Below are positions 1 through 10,100 of a stretch of DNA of 64,000 nucleotides, in pieces. Each line of letters starts with the position of its first letter. Within the stretch, counting starts at the first letter, position 1. A program made the translations under genes and the position numbers. Origin of the DNA: Chloroflexota bacterium (GTDB lineage Bacteria > Chloroflexota > Anaerolineae > Anaerolineales > VGOW01); contig JACPWC010000080.1 of the NCBI GenBank assembly GCA_016197225.1, positions 20,551 through 84,550 of the forward strand. Reading direction: 5' to 3'. The notes beneath the pieces were generated by a model. It saw nothing but the letters and a program-made list of their open reading frames with translations. It was not told the DNA's origin and did not search any database.

Positions 1-615
1 GTTTGGCCCGTGCAGGCCGAGCAAGTACGAGAGGCGGCCTGCGGCCACGCTGTAGGTGTTGCCGGTCGCGGCGTAAGTGTCAATGCGATCCGGGTCGGCG
101 TAGACCATGCGAAAGTAGTCGCTGTTGCTGATGCCGACGAACACGCCCGTCTGACTGCCCATCAATTTTTCCGGCGACTGCCCGGCGTGCTCCAGCGCCT
201 CCCAACTTACTTCAAGGAGCAGGCGATGTTGCGGGTCCATGCTGGCCGCCTCACGCGGGGCGATGCCGAAGAAGTAGGGGTCGAACTTGTCCACGTCGGC
301 CAGCCACGCGCCGAAACGGGTGGACATCTTGCCCGGCTTGTCGGGGTCGGCGTCGTAGTAAGCATTGATGTCCCAACGCTCCGGCGGCACTTCGGCGATA
401 GTGTCCACGCCGTCGCGCAGAAGAGTCCAGAACGACTCAGGATCATTCGCGCCGCCGGGGAATCGGAGACCGAGGCCGACGATAGCAATGGGTTCCGTCT
501 TCTGTCGTTCAGCCTGATCCAGCTTCTCGCGCAGTTCGCGGATTTCGAGAAGCGCCCGCTTCACGGGCGATAGATTCGCAGTGGTGTCCGTCTCTGTTTG
601 ATTGGCGTTGATCAT
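1..615 (-). CDS. Type I polyketide synthase, N-terminal part (partial)
   Basis: The reading frame is open from an ATG at 615 to the left edge, so only about 205 N-terminal residues are visible. Residues 15-45 form a charged helix (RALLEIRELREKLDQAERQ) like the N-terminal docking coils of modular PKSs, followed by the start of a ketosynthase: EPIAIVGLGLRFPGGANDP, then MDPQHRLLLEVSWEALEHAG and GSQTGVFVGIS. The catalytic Cys lies beyond the window. It is the third PKS on this strand, 60 bases downstream of the preceding PKS, so it most likely takes the chain from that module. Domain content after the KS cannot be known from here. Confidence 0.9.
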   Translation of the reverse strand, partial: MINANQTETDTTANLSPVKRALLEIRELREKLDQAERQKTEPIAIVGLGLRFPGGANDPESFWTLLRDGVDTIAEVPPERWDINAYYDADPDKPGKMSTRFGAWLADVDKFDPYFFGIAPREAASMDPQHRLLLEVSWEALEHAGQSPEKLMGSQTGVFVGISNSDYFRMVYADPDRIDTYAATGNTYSVAAGRLSYLLGLHGPN

Positions 616-645
616 CTAAATTCCCTTGCTTACGAGCAGTAGCAT

Positions 646-680
646 CCTGAGCGAAGTCGAAGGACGGGCCTCCGCTCAGG
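646..680. repeat. CCTGAGCG palindromic repeat supplying a PKS stop codon
   Basis: CCTGAGCG (646-653) and CGCTCAGG (673-680) form an inverted repeat with GAAGTCGAAGG between them. The same family (CCCTGAGCGnAGTCGAAGGG) recurs in frame at 22880-22900 and 56512-56531. On the minus strand the TGA stop of the 2159-residue PKS lies inside the repeat. Confidence 0.75.
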
Positions 681-3600
681 GTGCTTGCTTTGTCTTTGAA
701 TTCGCCAGTTCAGCCAACAGCAACGCTTCAGCTTCATCATCCGAAAGCTGTTCCAACTCGGCCACCGCCGCCGCGTGTTGGTCGGCTTCCTGTTTCACTT
801 CAGCTTCCTCTTCGGCCCGACCGTCTTTCAAGGCCAGCACGTCGTCGAACACGTACCCGGCCAAAGTTTCAAGAGTCGGGTAATCGAAGAGGAGGGTCGC
901 GGGCAGTGTCCGGCCCAACGACTGGCCGAGCGCGTTTCGCAGTTCGACAGCCATCAGCGAGTCGAGTCCCATCTCGTTCAACGGCTGGCGCGGGTCAATG
1001 GCTTGCGACGGATTCAGGCCCAGCACTCTGATGGCCTGCTCACGCACGTGCGCCGCCAACACCGACAACTTCTTGTTCGGTGAAATCTCGGCCAGGCGGC
1101 TCAAAATTTCGGACTGGTCTTTGGCCGGTTGCGTTTGTTTGGCTTGCGCCTGAGCGATCAAGTCTGAGAGCAGAGGCGACACGTTGCCGCGCTGGCTCAA
1201 CGTTGTCCAGTTGATAGGCAGGACTCCGATTTGCGCCGACTCAGCAGTACTGAGCAGTTGCCCCAAAACGGCCATGCCCTGCTCCGGCGTCATTGCGCCC
1301 ATGCCCTGCGCCGCCCACCGCCGCTGATCCTGACCCTCCAGCGCCGCCGCCATGCCGACCTCGCTCCACGCTCCCCAGTTGATACTGAGGGCGGGCAGGC
1401 CTTGCGCTTTGCGGTAATGCGCCAGCGCGTCCATGAAGGCGTTGCCGGCGGCGTAGTTGCCCTGCCCCGGCGAGCCTAACAGCGACGCCGCCGAGGAGAA
1501 CATTACAAAGAAGTCGAGCGGCAAATGCTGAGTGAGCGTGTGCAGGTTCCACGCGCCGTCAATCTTGGGCGCGGTTGCGTTGGTAAACTTCTGCCAGTTC
1601 TGTTGTTGCAGGATTCCGTCGTCGAGCGCGCCGGCGGCGTGAACGATGCCTTTCAACGGCGGCTCGATACCGGCGAGCAGTTTTTGAATCTGATCGGCCT
1701 TCGCCACGTCAACTTGCGCGACCTGAACGTGGACGCCCATTGCCTGTAATTCGCTCACCACGCGAGAGGCGGCTTCACCGGGTTGGCGGCGGCCCGCCAG
1801 CACCAGATTCTGCGCCCCCTGATCGGCCAGCCATCGCGCCACGCGCAATCCAAGTCCGCCGAGGCCGCCAGTGATCAAGTAAGAAGCATCGCCGCGAATC
1901 GTTACCGGATGAGGCTGGGTGATGACGACCTTGCCGATCTGTTTGGCTTGCGCCATGTAGCGGAAGGCGCTGGCGGCGTCGCCGAGCGGGAAGGCGCGGC
2001 GCGGCAGTGGCTTGAGCGAGCCGTCGGCGAAGGCGGCCAGCAATTCTTGAAGCATTGTTTGAATGAAGGCCGGGTCGGCGCGAATGGTGTCGGTCAGGTC
2101 GAAAGCGGCGTAGAACACATCCGGCCTGGCTTGCGTCATTTGCTCCTTGCTCCAAATGCCGCGCTTGCCAATTTCGAGGAAGCGGCCATTCGGCGCGAGC
2201 GATGACAGACTCTTGGCGATGAAGTCGCCGCTCAGCGAGTTGAGGACGATGTCCACGCCCTGCCCGTTCGTGGCCGCTTTGATCTCGTCGGCGAAGTCGA
2301 GGGCGCGCGAGTTCATGATGCGCTCGCGTGCGACGCCGAGCGACTCGAGGTGCTTGCGCTTTTCGGGGCTGCCAACGGTGGCGAAGACTTCCGCCCCGGC
2401 GCGTTGGGCCAACTGCACTGCCGCCAGCCCCACCCCGCCTGCCGCCGCGTGGATAAGCACCTTGTCGCCCGCCCTCATCTTCGCCAGATGATGCAGGCCG
2501 TAGTAAGCGGTGAGGAAGGTGATCGGAATGGTGACCGCCTCGACAAAACTCATCGCCGCCGGTTTGTGAATCACGAGATCGGCGTCCGCAATGGCGAAGG
2601 TGCTGAAACTGTGCGGGGCGAGGGCAATCACTTCGTCGCCGACGTTGAAGCGGCTCACGCCTTCGCCGACTGCGACCACCGTGCCCGCGCACTCGTTGCC
2701 AAGCGGCACGTCTTCGCCGATCATGCCGAGAACGTTCAACACTTCTTTGAAGTTCAGGCCGGTGGCATGCACCTGTATCTCAACTTCGCCGGGGCCGGGC
2801 GCGCGGCGGGAGGCGGGTTGAAGCGTGAGGTTGTCCAGCGTGCCGTAGTTGGTAATTTGTAATTGAACGGGTTGGCGCTTCTCTGCGTTCGTCGCTCGCG
2901 CCAGGCGGGCCACGTAGCGACCCTCGCGGCGCAACGCAATTTGAGTCTCGGTTTCATTCGACCATAACTCGGCCAGAAGCGACTCGGTTTCGTCGCTCGC
3001 CGGACTCAGATCGACTCGCGCACAACGCAGTTCGGGATGCTCCAGCGCAATCACGCCGCCCAGGCCCCACAGTGACGATTGCGCCACTGCCACCGGCTCG
3101 TCGTTCACCGCCTGCGCCCCGCGAGTGACCAGCCACAGGCGCGGCGGCGTTGAGGCTTGCGTTTTGGCGATGGCCTGCACGAGCTGAAGCGCACTGCCGC
3201 AAACCAAATCCTGGTCGGCGGTTTCGGAGTTGGCGTCGAGACTCCATAGGTGAACGATGCCGCGCCAGTTTTGCTGACTCAGCAACTGGTCTGAGACCCT
3301 AAGGGTCTCGCCCACTTCGCTTCGCTCCGGGGTGCTTCGCAAGACCCTTAGGGTCTCACAAGTCTCGCCCAACTCCGCCAATCGCTTCGCCAGTGTTTCA
3401 CCCACGCCTTGCGAGTCGGCGAGGATGAGCCACTTGCCTTGCCCGTCCGGTTTGCCTTGCGCCTCAAGCGGCTTGAGTTGCCATTCGACTTCGTACAGCC
3501 AGTCGTCGTAGTTGCGCTCGCTACGCTCACCCGCGCGTCCCAGGGCTTCACGGCTGGCGCGTTTGAGATGGAAGCCTTTGATTTCGGCGACGACGTTCCC

Positions 3601-6600
3601 GGCCTCATCAAGCAATTGTACGTCGGCGGTCACGGTCTGGGTGTTTGCGCCATCGGCAGGGCGCAGGCGGGCATGACTCCACAGGTGAACCTCAGGGCGT
3701 CTGTGAAGCTGAAAATGATCCACGCCCATGGGCAGGTAAGTCTCTGCGCCGTCGGGCAGGATCGTGGCCGCCACTTGCAAACAAGCATCCAGCAGAGCCG
3801 GGTGAATTTTATAGACATCAGCTTCGGGCAATAACGTATCGGGCAATTGAATCTCGCCCAGGGCTTCAGCCTCGCGCCGCCAAATTTGCTTCACGCCCCG
3901 AAAGCGAGAGCCGAAGTCCAGCCCGCGTTCACGCATTTGCCGGTAGTGTGTTTCGGCAGAAATCGCTTCGCGGCAACGCGCTCGCGCCTCTTCTAATTTA
4001 ACTGGAACAGGGTTGCTGGCAAGCGTTGCCCGCACCTGCCCGCTGGCATGAAGACGCCACGCCCCGGTCTTTTCATCTGTCAGGCTGAAAATTTTGAACG
4101 AGGCCAGTTCTGCCGACTCAGGCGTGATCACCGTTTGAAGGGTCTGCGCGCCTTCGTCCGGCAGAGTCAGAGCTTCATGAAGGATCAGGCCTTCCACAGA
4201 AACGGCGGTGAAACCGTTAGCGTCAAGAGCCGCCGCCCCGGCAGAGGCCGCCAGTTCCACGTAAACGGTAGCGGGCAGAACCACCGTCCCAAAAATGCGG
4301 TGATCATTCAAGAAGGCGGGTTGGTCAGCGCCGAGCGCCGTCTCAAAGACAATTTCTTTTCCGGCGGAGCGCAGTCGCTGGCCGGGCAGGGAACGGCTGG
4401 CAGAAGGCGCCGTCGTTCGCCGTGCCGAAGCCGGGAGCCAGTAACGCTCGCGCTGGAAAGGGTAGGTGGGCAATATCACGCGGCGGCGCGACTCACCCTG
4501 ATAAAAACCCGGCCAGTCGGCGTCCACGCCGCGCGCGTAGAGGCCGCCCAAACTTTCGAGCATTTGCAACCGGCCGTCGCGCTTCTTTCTTAATGAAGAG
4601 AGCCACAGGCCCGCGCCGTCGGGCAAACATTGCTGGCCCATTTCGATCAGGGTCGGGCTGGGGCCAAGCTCCAAAAACAATTCAAAGCCCTGCGCGTCCA
4701 TGGCTTCGATAGCCGACGAGAAGCGCACGGCCTCGCGCACGTGCCGCCGCCAGTAAGCGGCGTCCGGAAGTTCGCCGGATTTGAAGGGCTGGCCGGTGAC
4801 GTTCGAGAACAGCGTCAGGCGCGGCGCGTTGAACTGCGCCTCACGAGCCGCCGACTCGAAGGCGTCGAGCATCGGTTCCATAAGCGGCGAGTGAAAGGCG
4901 TGGGAGACGTTGAGACGGCGTGTCTTAACGCCGTCGGCTTCCAGTTTTTGCAGGATGGCCTCAACGGCTTCGCCCTCGCCGGAGACCACGACGTTGCGCG
5001 GGCCGTTGACGGCGGCGATGGCGACACGATTCGAATACGGGGCAACCGCCTCTCGCGCCCGGGCCTCGTCGGCCAAAATGGCCGCCATCTTTCCGCCGGC
5101 AGGCAGGGCCTGCATCAGGCGGCCACGCTCGGCGATCAGTTTCAAACCGTCTTCCAAACTAAACACGCCGGCCACGCAGGCGGCCACGTACTCGCCCACA
5201 CTGTGGCCCATCACCGCCGACGGCTGGACGCCCCACGACTGCCACAATTTCGCCAAAGAGTATTCAATCGCGAACAGGGCCGGTTGGGTGTAAGCGGTCT
5301 GATCGAGCAGAGGCAACTCTGAAGGAGAATAGAGAAGAGAGAGGAGAGATTGATTGAGGTGGGGCCGAAGCAATTCGTCGCACCTGTCGAGCGTCTCGCG
5401 GAAGACGGGCTGGGTCTCGTAAAGCTTGCGGCCCATGTCGGCATATTGCGAGCCTTGCCCGGTGAACAAGAACGCCACCTTTGGCTGAGTCCGGCCCGGC
5501 AAAGCACTGCTCACCAGACCGCCCGTCGTTTGCCCGGCGAGAAAGGCCGACAACTTCTCACGCGCCTGCTCAACCGACTCCGCCGTGAGGGCCAGACGAT
5601 GATTGAAATGTGAGCGCCCGGCGCTGGCAGTGAAACACACGTCGGCCAGCGAGGCCGAAGGCTTTGTCAAGTAATGCTCGTATCGCTCGGCAAGTTGCTT
5701 GAGGGCAGAGTCGGTCTTGGCTGAAAGCGTGAGGAGATAAGATGAATGCTCGACAGCCGGGGTTGGATCGGAGGCCGGGGCCGCCGCCACGACGGCGTGG
5801 GCGTTGGTGCCGCTGGCCCCGAACGAACTCACGCCTGCGATCCGGTCGCCGCCCGCCCAGGGCGTGCGCTGGGTGGGGATGACGGCGGGAACTGCGCTCC
5901 AGTTGATGTTGGGATTGAGGCTTTGCAAATGCAGGTGAGGCGGCAGTTCCTCGTTTTGCAAAGCCAGCACGACCTTGATCAATCCGGCCACCCCCGCCGC
6001 CGACTCGGCGTGGCCGATGTTGGTTTTGACCGAGCCGAGCATGAAGGGCGACTCTTTGGGCCGCCCCTGACTCAGCACGGCGGCCAGCGCCCGCACTTCA
6101 ATCGGGTCGCCCAGCGGTGTGCCGGTGCCGTGCGCTTCCACGTAGCTCACCTGGGCCGGCTCGACTCGGGCGTTCGCCAGCGCCGCCCGGAGCATCATCT
6201 CCTGGGCCAGCTTATTGGGCACGGTGAAGCCACTGCTGAAGCCGTCCTGGTTGACGGCAGTGCCGCGAATGACGGCCAGAATGGGATCGCCGTTTGCCTG
6301 GGCGTCCGAGAGGCGCTTGAGGACGACAACGCCACAGCCCTCACTGCGAACCATGCCGTCGGCGCGGGCGTCGAACGTCTTGCAACGGCCATCGGCGGCC
6401 ATCATCTTCGCCTTCGACGTGCCAATCGTCAGGTCCGGAGTCAGGATCAGGTTCACGCCGCCGGCCAGCGCCATGTCCGACTCGCCGCTTCGCAAACTCT
6501 GCACGGCCAGATGCGCCGCCGTCAACGACGACGAGCAGGCGGTGTCCACCGCCAAGCTGGGGCCGTGCAAACCAAAAATGTAAGAAAGCCGACCGGCGAC

Positions 6601-7155
6601 GGCGTTGAGTGAAGCGCCGGTCACACGATAAGCGTCAATGTCTTCGGGGTTATTCTGCAAAAGCAAATAGTCGTTGTAACTGACGCCGACAAACACTCCG
6701 GTTCGACTGCCCATCAAGCCGGCCGGCGGCTGGCCTGCGCGCTCCAGCGCCTCCCAGGCAACTTCCAACAACAGCCGTTGTTGTGGATCAATTTTCCGGG
6801 CTTCACGCGGCGCAATGCCAAAGAAGGCGGCGTCGAACTGGTCAGCCGCCTCTAAAAACCCGCCCCAGCGGGTGACCATTTTCCCCGGCGTGTCCGGGTC
6901 AGAGTCGTAATAGGCCTCAGCATCCCAGCGTTCGGGCGGAACTTCCCGGACGGCGTCCACACCGTTGGCCATCAATTGCCAGAACGCTTCCGGCGAATTG
7001 GCGTTGCCGGGAAAGCGACACCCCAGGCCGATGACGGCAATGGGTTCATGGCGTGAACGCTCAAGGGATTCCAGTTTGACCCGCATCTTTTGCAGGGCCA
7101 CCAGCGCCTCTTTCAGACGGGCCTGATAATCAATCGGCTCTGGGCGATTACTCAT
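676..7155 (-). CDS. Type I PKS, fully reducing module KS-AT-DH-ER-KR-ACP
   Basis: A 2159-residue single-module PKS. Residues 1-35 are a docking helix. KS (about 36-460) has the active-site motif [10 protein letters not shown] (about 545-850) has GHSVGEY and HAFH, the pattern usual for malonyl-CoA. DH (about 925-1215) keeps HxxxGxxxxP ([10 protein letters not shown]) and DACLQ. ER (about 1475-1785) has [17 protein letters not shown] (about 1800-1980) has GGLGGLG and the Ser/Tyr pair ([15 protein letters not shown]). ACP (about 2030-2110) has [10 protein letters not shown]. All reductive sites look intact, so the module should add a saturated two-carbon unit. Its ATG overlaps the stop of the upstream PKS by four bases. 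A palindromic repeat is read in frame at about residues 1266-1288. Confidence 0.95.
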   Translation of the reverse strand: MSNRPEPIDYQARLKEALVALQKMRVKLESLERSRHEPIAVIGLGCRFPGNANSPEAFWQLMANGVDAVREVPPERWDAEAYYDSDPDTPGKMVTRWGGFLEAADQFDAAFFGIAPREARKIDPQQRLLLEVAWEALERAGQPPAGLMGSRTGVFVGVSYNDYLLLQNNPEDIDAYRVTGASLNAVAGRLSYIFGLHGPSLAVDTACSSSLTAAHLAVQSLRSGESDMALAGGVNLILTPDLTIGTSKAKMMAADGRCKTFDARADGMVRSEGCGVVVLKRLSDAQANGDPILAVIRGTAVNQDGFSSGFTVPNKLAQEMMLRAALANARVEPAQVSYVEAHGTGTPLGDPIEVRALAAVLSQGRPKESPFMLGSVKTNIGHAESAAGVAGLIKVVLALQNEELPPHLHLQSLNPNINWSAVPAVIPTQRTPWAGGDRIAGVSSFGASGTNAHAVVAAAPASDPTPAVEHSSYLLTLSAKTDSALKQLAERYEHYLTKPSASLADVCFTASAGRSHFNHRLALTAESVEQAREKLSAFLAGQTTGGLVSSALPGRTQPKVAFLFTGQGSQYADMGRKLYETQPVFRETLDRCDELLRPHLNQSLLSLLYSPSELPLLDQTAYTQPALFAIEYSLAKLWQSWGVQPSAVMGHSVGEYVAACVAGVFSLEDGLKLIAERGRLMQALPAGGKMAAILADEARAREAVAPYSNRVAIAAVNGPRNVVVSGEGEAVEAILQKLEADGVKTRRLNVSHAFHSPLMEPMLDAFESAAREAQFNAPRLTLFSNVTGQPFKSGELPDAAYWRRHVREAVRFSSAIEAMDAQGFELFLELGPSPTLIEMGQQCLPDGAGLWLSSLRKKRDGRLQMLESLGGLYARGVDADWPGFYQGESRRRVILPTYPFQRERYWLPASARRTTAPSASRSLPGQRLRSAGKEIVFETALGADQPAFLNDHRIFGTVVLPATVYVELAASAGAAALDANGFTAVSVEGLILHEALTLPDEGAQTLQTVITPESAELASFKIFSLTDEKTGAWRLHASGQVRATLASNPVPVKLEEARARCREAISAETHYRQMRERGLDFGSRFRGVKQIWRREAEALGEIQLPDTLLPEADVYKIHPALLDACLQVAATILPDGAETYLPMGVDHFQLHRRPEVHLWSHARLRPADGANTQTVTADVQLLDEAGNVVAEIKGFHLKRASREALGRAGERSERNYDDWLYEVEWQLKPLEAQGKPDGQGKWLILADSQGVGETLAKRLAELGETCETLRVLRSTPERSEVGETLRVSDQLLSQQNWRGIVHLWSLDANSETADQDLVCGSALQLVQAIAKTQASTPPRLWLVTRGAQAVNDEPVAVAQSSLWGLGGVIALEHPELRCARVDLSPASDETESLLAELWSNETETQIALRREGRYVARLARATNAEKRQPVQLQITNYGTLDNLTLQPASRRAPGPGEVEIQVHATGLNFKEVLNVLGMIGEDVPLGNECAGTVVAVGEGVSRFNVGDEVIALAPHSFSTFAIADADLVIHKPAAMSFVEAVTIPITFLTAYYGLHHLAKMRAGDKVLIHAAAGGVGLAAVQLAQRAGAEVFATVGSPEKRKHLESLGVARERIMNSRALDFADEIKAATNGQGVDIVLNSLSGDFIAKSLSSLAPNGRFLEIGKRGIWSKEQMTQARPDVFYAAFDLTDTIRADPAFIQTMLQELLAAFADGSLKPLPRRAFPLGDAASAFRYMAQAKQIGKVVITQPHPVTIRGDASYLITGGLGGLGLRVARWLADQGAQNLVLAGRRQPGEAASRVVSELQAMGVHVQVAQVDVAKADQIQKLLAGIEPPLKGIVHAAGALDDGILQQQNWQKFTNATAPKIDGAWNLHTLTQHLPLDFFVMFSSAASLLGSPGQGNYAAGNAFMDALAHYRKAQGLPALSINWGAWSEVGMAAALEGQDQRRWAAQGMGAMTPEQGMAVLGQLLSTAESAQIGVLPINWTTLSQRGNVSPLLSDLIAQAQAKQTQPAKDQSEILSRLAEISPNKKLSVLAAHVREQAIRVLGLNPSQAIDPRQPLNEMGLDSLMAVELRNALGQSLGRTLPATLLFDYPTLETLAGYVFDDVLALKDGRAEEEAEVKQEADQHAAAVAELEQLSDDEAEALLLAELANSKTKQAP
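2844..2866. repeat. AATTACAAATTACCAA-type repeat inside PKS
   Basis: On the minus strand this reads TCAATTACAAATTACCAACT and encodes QLQITN in the linker before the ER domain. Very similar strings occur in coding DNA at 43789-43815 and 46993-47032, so it may be a dispersed repeat rather than chance. Confidence 0.4.
3292..3358. repeat. In-frame palindromic element in the reducing PKS
   Basis: TGAGACCCTAAGGGTCT (3292-3308) and AGACCCTTAGGGTCTCA (3342-3358) are a perfect 17-base inverted repeat around a core rich in CTTCGC. It is translated as [20 protein letters not shown] in the DH-ER linker region. A sister copy with the same core but a different stem sequence sits at 10768-10832. Confidence 0.85.
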
Positions 7156-10100
7156 CTGCCATCCTTTATCAGATCATCAATTGCGCCAAGCTCATCGTCA
7201 AGCATGGTGATCAATTCATCTTCGGAGAGCATGTCCAGCTTTGCTTTTTCTTGCGCGTCACTCGCGGCGGCAAGTTCAGGCCGAGGCTTGGCCGGTTCGG
7301 GCGCGGCCAGCTTGAGCACATCTTTGGCCAGATAGTGGGTCATGGTCTCCACCGTCGGGTATTCCAGGGCAACCGTCGGCGGCAGGGAGCAACCCAGGGC
7401 AACTTCGAGCCGGGTTCGCAACTGCACCGCCATCATCGAATCCATGCCAATTTTGAAAAAGCCCTGTCGCGCATCAAGCGACTCAGGCGTCGTAAAGCCC
7501 AGAACTCTGGCAACCTGTTCGCGCACATAGCCAAACAGAATCTCCGATCGTTCGTGCGGCGCGGCCTCCTGTAAGCGCCGGGCAAACCCATCAGGCGCTT
7601 TTGCAGAAGGCTCGGTCATCGTTTTTGTGAGGGCGGCCGGATGTTCAAGTAGCGGTCGGGTGCGCCGGGCTTCGTAGACGGGTCTGAAAATACCCCAATC
7701 AACGGCGGCTACCACTTGTTGAGTCGCGCCCGTTTCCAACAAGTAGCCCATCGCCGCCGCCGCTTTTTCCGGCGGCATGGCGCTCAGGCCAACCTGAGTG
7801 AAGAGGCGGGCCAGATCATCGGTTGCCAGGCCGTCACCCGCCCACCAGCCCCAGTTGACGGCAAGGGCGGGCAAGCCTGAGGCGCGACGATGATGAGCCA
7901 GGGCGTCGAGGAAATGATTGGCGGCGGCGTAATGAGCCAGACCCTGCGAACCCCAAACCGATGCGCCGGACGAGAACATGACGAAGAAATCCAGCGCCAT
8001 CTTTTGAGTCAGTTGATGCAAAGCCCAGGCTCCCGACACTTTAGGGTGAAGGATGGCCTGAAAGGAGTCGGCATCCAATTCTTTCAGCGGTTTATTGGTC
8101 GTCAGGCCGGCGGCATGAATAACGCCGCGCACCGGCGGCGTTGTGCGCCGGAACAACTCGGTCATCTGCGCCAAGTCGGCAACGTCGGCTTTGGCAACCG
8201 TCACCGTTGCGCCCTGTTCTTCGAGAGCTTGCACCGCCGCAATTTGTTTGCCAAATTTGCTGTCCGGCGAAACGGTCTTCCACTCACTGCGCTCAGGCAA
8301 TCCGGTTCGGCCAGTGAGCAGGAGGTGTTGCGCGCCGTTGACGGCCAGCCAGCGGGCGACCTGCAAACCAACACCGCCCAGGCCGCCGCTGATCAAGTAG
8401 GTGGCGTCAGGCCGAAGAGTCAGTGGGCGCGCCTCTACCGGCTTCTCGCGGCTCCGTTCCAGTCGGGCTACGTAACGTTCGCCATCGCGGAAGGCGATCT
8501 GATCCTCGCCATCCGATTCCCAAATTTCGTCGAGCAGGGTGACAGCATCTTCGGCGGTTGTCGTCACGGATGGCAAATCAACGAGGCCGCCCCAGGACTC
8601 TGGATGCTCCAGCGCCATCACCCGCCCAAGACCCCACAGTGGCGCTTGCGCGAGCGCCAAAGATTCGGGCTTCACGGGTTGAGCGCCGCGCGTCACCAGC
8701 CACAGGCGCGGCCTCGCCCCTTCATTTCGCGGCAAGGCCTGCATCAAACGCAGGGCGCTTTCACAACTTGCGGTGACTGAGTCCAGCGTGGCCTCCAGCC
8801 CTCTTAAGTAAATGACGCCTCGATGTGGCTTGGTCAATAAGTCTTCGATATTTGTTTCATCGGCAAGCGCCAGGGCGCAAGTCTCGCCTTTTGCCTCCAA
8901 CAGTTTCGCCAGCGCCGCGCCCAGCCCGCCCTCATCTGCCAAAATCAGCCAGCGGCCTGGAGCGTCAACGCGCTTCTGCATTGAAGCACGCGGTTTGGCC
9001 TGCCAGGTCAGGTCGTAAAGCCAGTCGGCTTCAAACGGCCAAACGCCGATGTTGCCGCTGACGCAACACTTCCAAGAGTCGGCTTCCCCGACCCGGCTAA
9101 AAATCTGGAACGAGGCGGCATTGTCATCATCGCGAGTCAGGATCATTTGAGATTCCGATTCGCCGTCTTCAGGCAAGGGCTGATGAATCACAACTTGCTT
9201 GACGGTACATACTCGTCCCTCAAACACTGTCTTGGCCGCTGTGAGAGCCATCTCAACATAAAGGCTCGAAGCCGTGACTTCAAGTTGATGGGCGCGCAAA
9301 TATTTGCGAAAGCGCCCGTCGAGCTTGTTCTGCCAGAAGTGGCTGCCGGGCAGGTGGGCCAGGCCTGGCAGGCGGTGGCCGAGGAGAGGATCGCCAGCGC
9401 CAGCCAACGCCCAGGCCGGGCGAGTGGTTGAAGTGGCCGCTCCGGCCTCCAACCAGAAATGCCGTCGTTGCCAGGGATAGGCCGGCAAACGAACGTGCCG
9501 CCCGCCGTTCGGGAAGCGTTTGCGCCAGTCGGGCATGTAGCCCAGCGTGTACATCACGCCAAGCGCGCCGAGCATGGCCGCGCTTTCGTCGGCCTCGCGT
9601 TGCAGAGACGGCACGGTGTGGCCGGTCTGGTTGAGATGATGCAGTGTTTCGTCCACCGACGGCAGAAGAATCGGATGGGGACTCATTTCAATGAAGACGG
9701 TGTGGCCCGCTTTCGCCAGGCGTTGAACGGCGTTCGAGAACAGCACCGGCTGGCGCAAATTTTTCGCCCAGTAGTTCGCGTCGAAGGTTGAGCCGTCGGT
9801 GGTGGCGTCAATCACCGTCGAGTCAATCGGTGTTGAGGCGGCTCGCGGTTGCAGGCCGTCCAGCGCGGCCAGCAAGTCGGCGCGCAGGGACTCCATTTGC
9901 GGGCTGTGTGAGGCCACGTCCACCTTCACCGGGCGGCAAAAGACGTTGCCGGCGCGGAGAGCGCCCAGCACTGCTTCGAGCGCCGCCGGGTCGCCGGAGA
10001 GCACCGTAGATTTGGGACTGTTGCTGACCGCAATCGAGAGTTTATCTTCGTAACCGAGCACGGCTTCTTGCGCCTGAACCAGCGACAACCCGACCACGGC

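Noticed and set aside
3505..3545. Repeat insertion coding GERSERNY in the reducing PKS
   Set aside because: Only a weak GAGCG/CGCTC similarity; no clear palindrome or second copy in the window.
5746..6612. 288-codon plus-strand frame across the PKS ketosynthase
   Set aside because: Antisense to a conserved KS; no start signal or motif.
8260..8310. Another in-frame palindromic insertion (GLPERSEW) in the first PKS KR domain
   Set aside because: A similar insert of acidic and Trp-containing sequence is usual after LLLTGR in many KR domains, so repeat origin is not supported.
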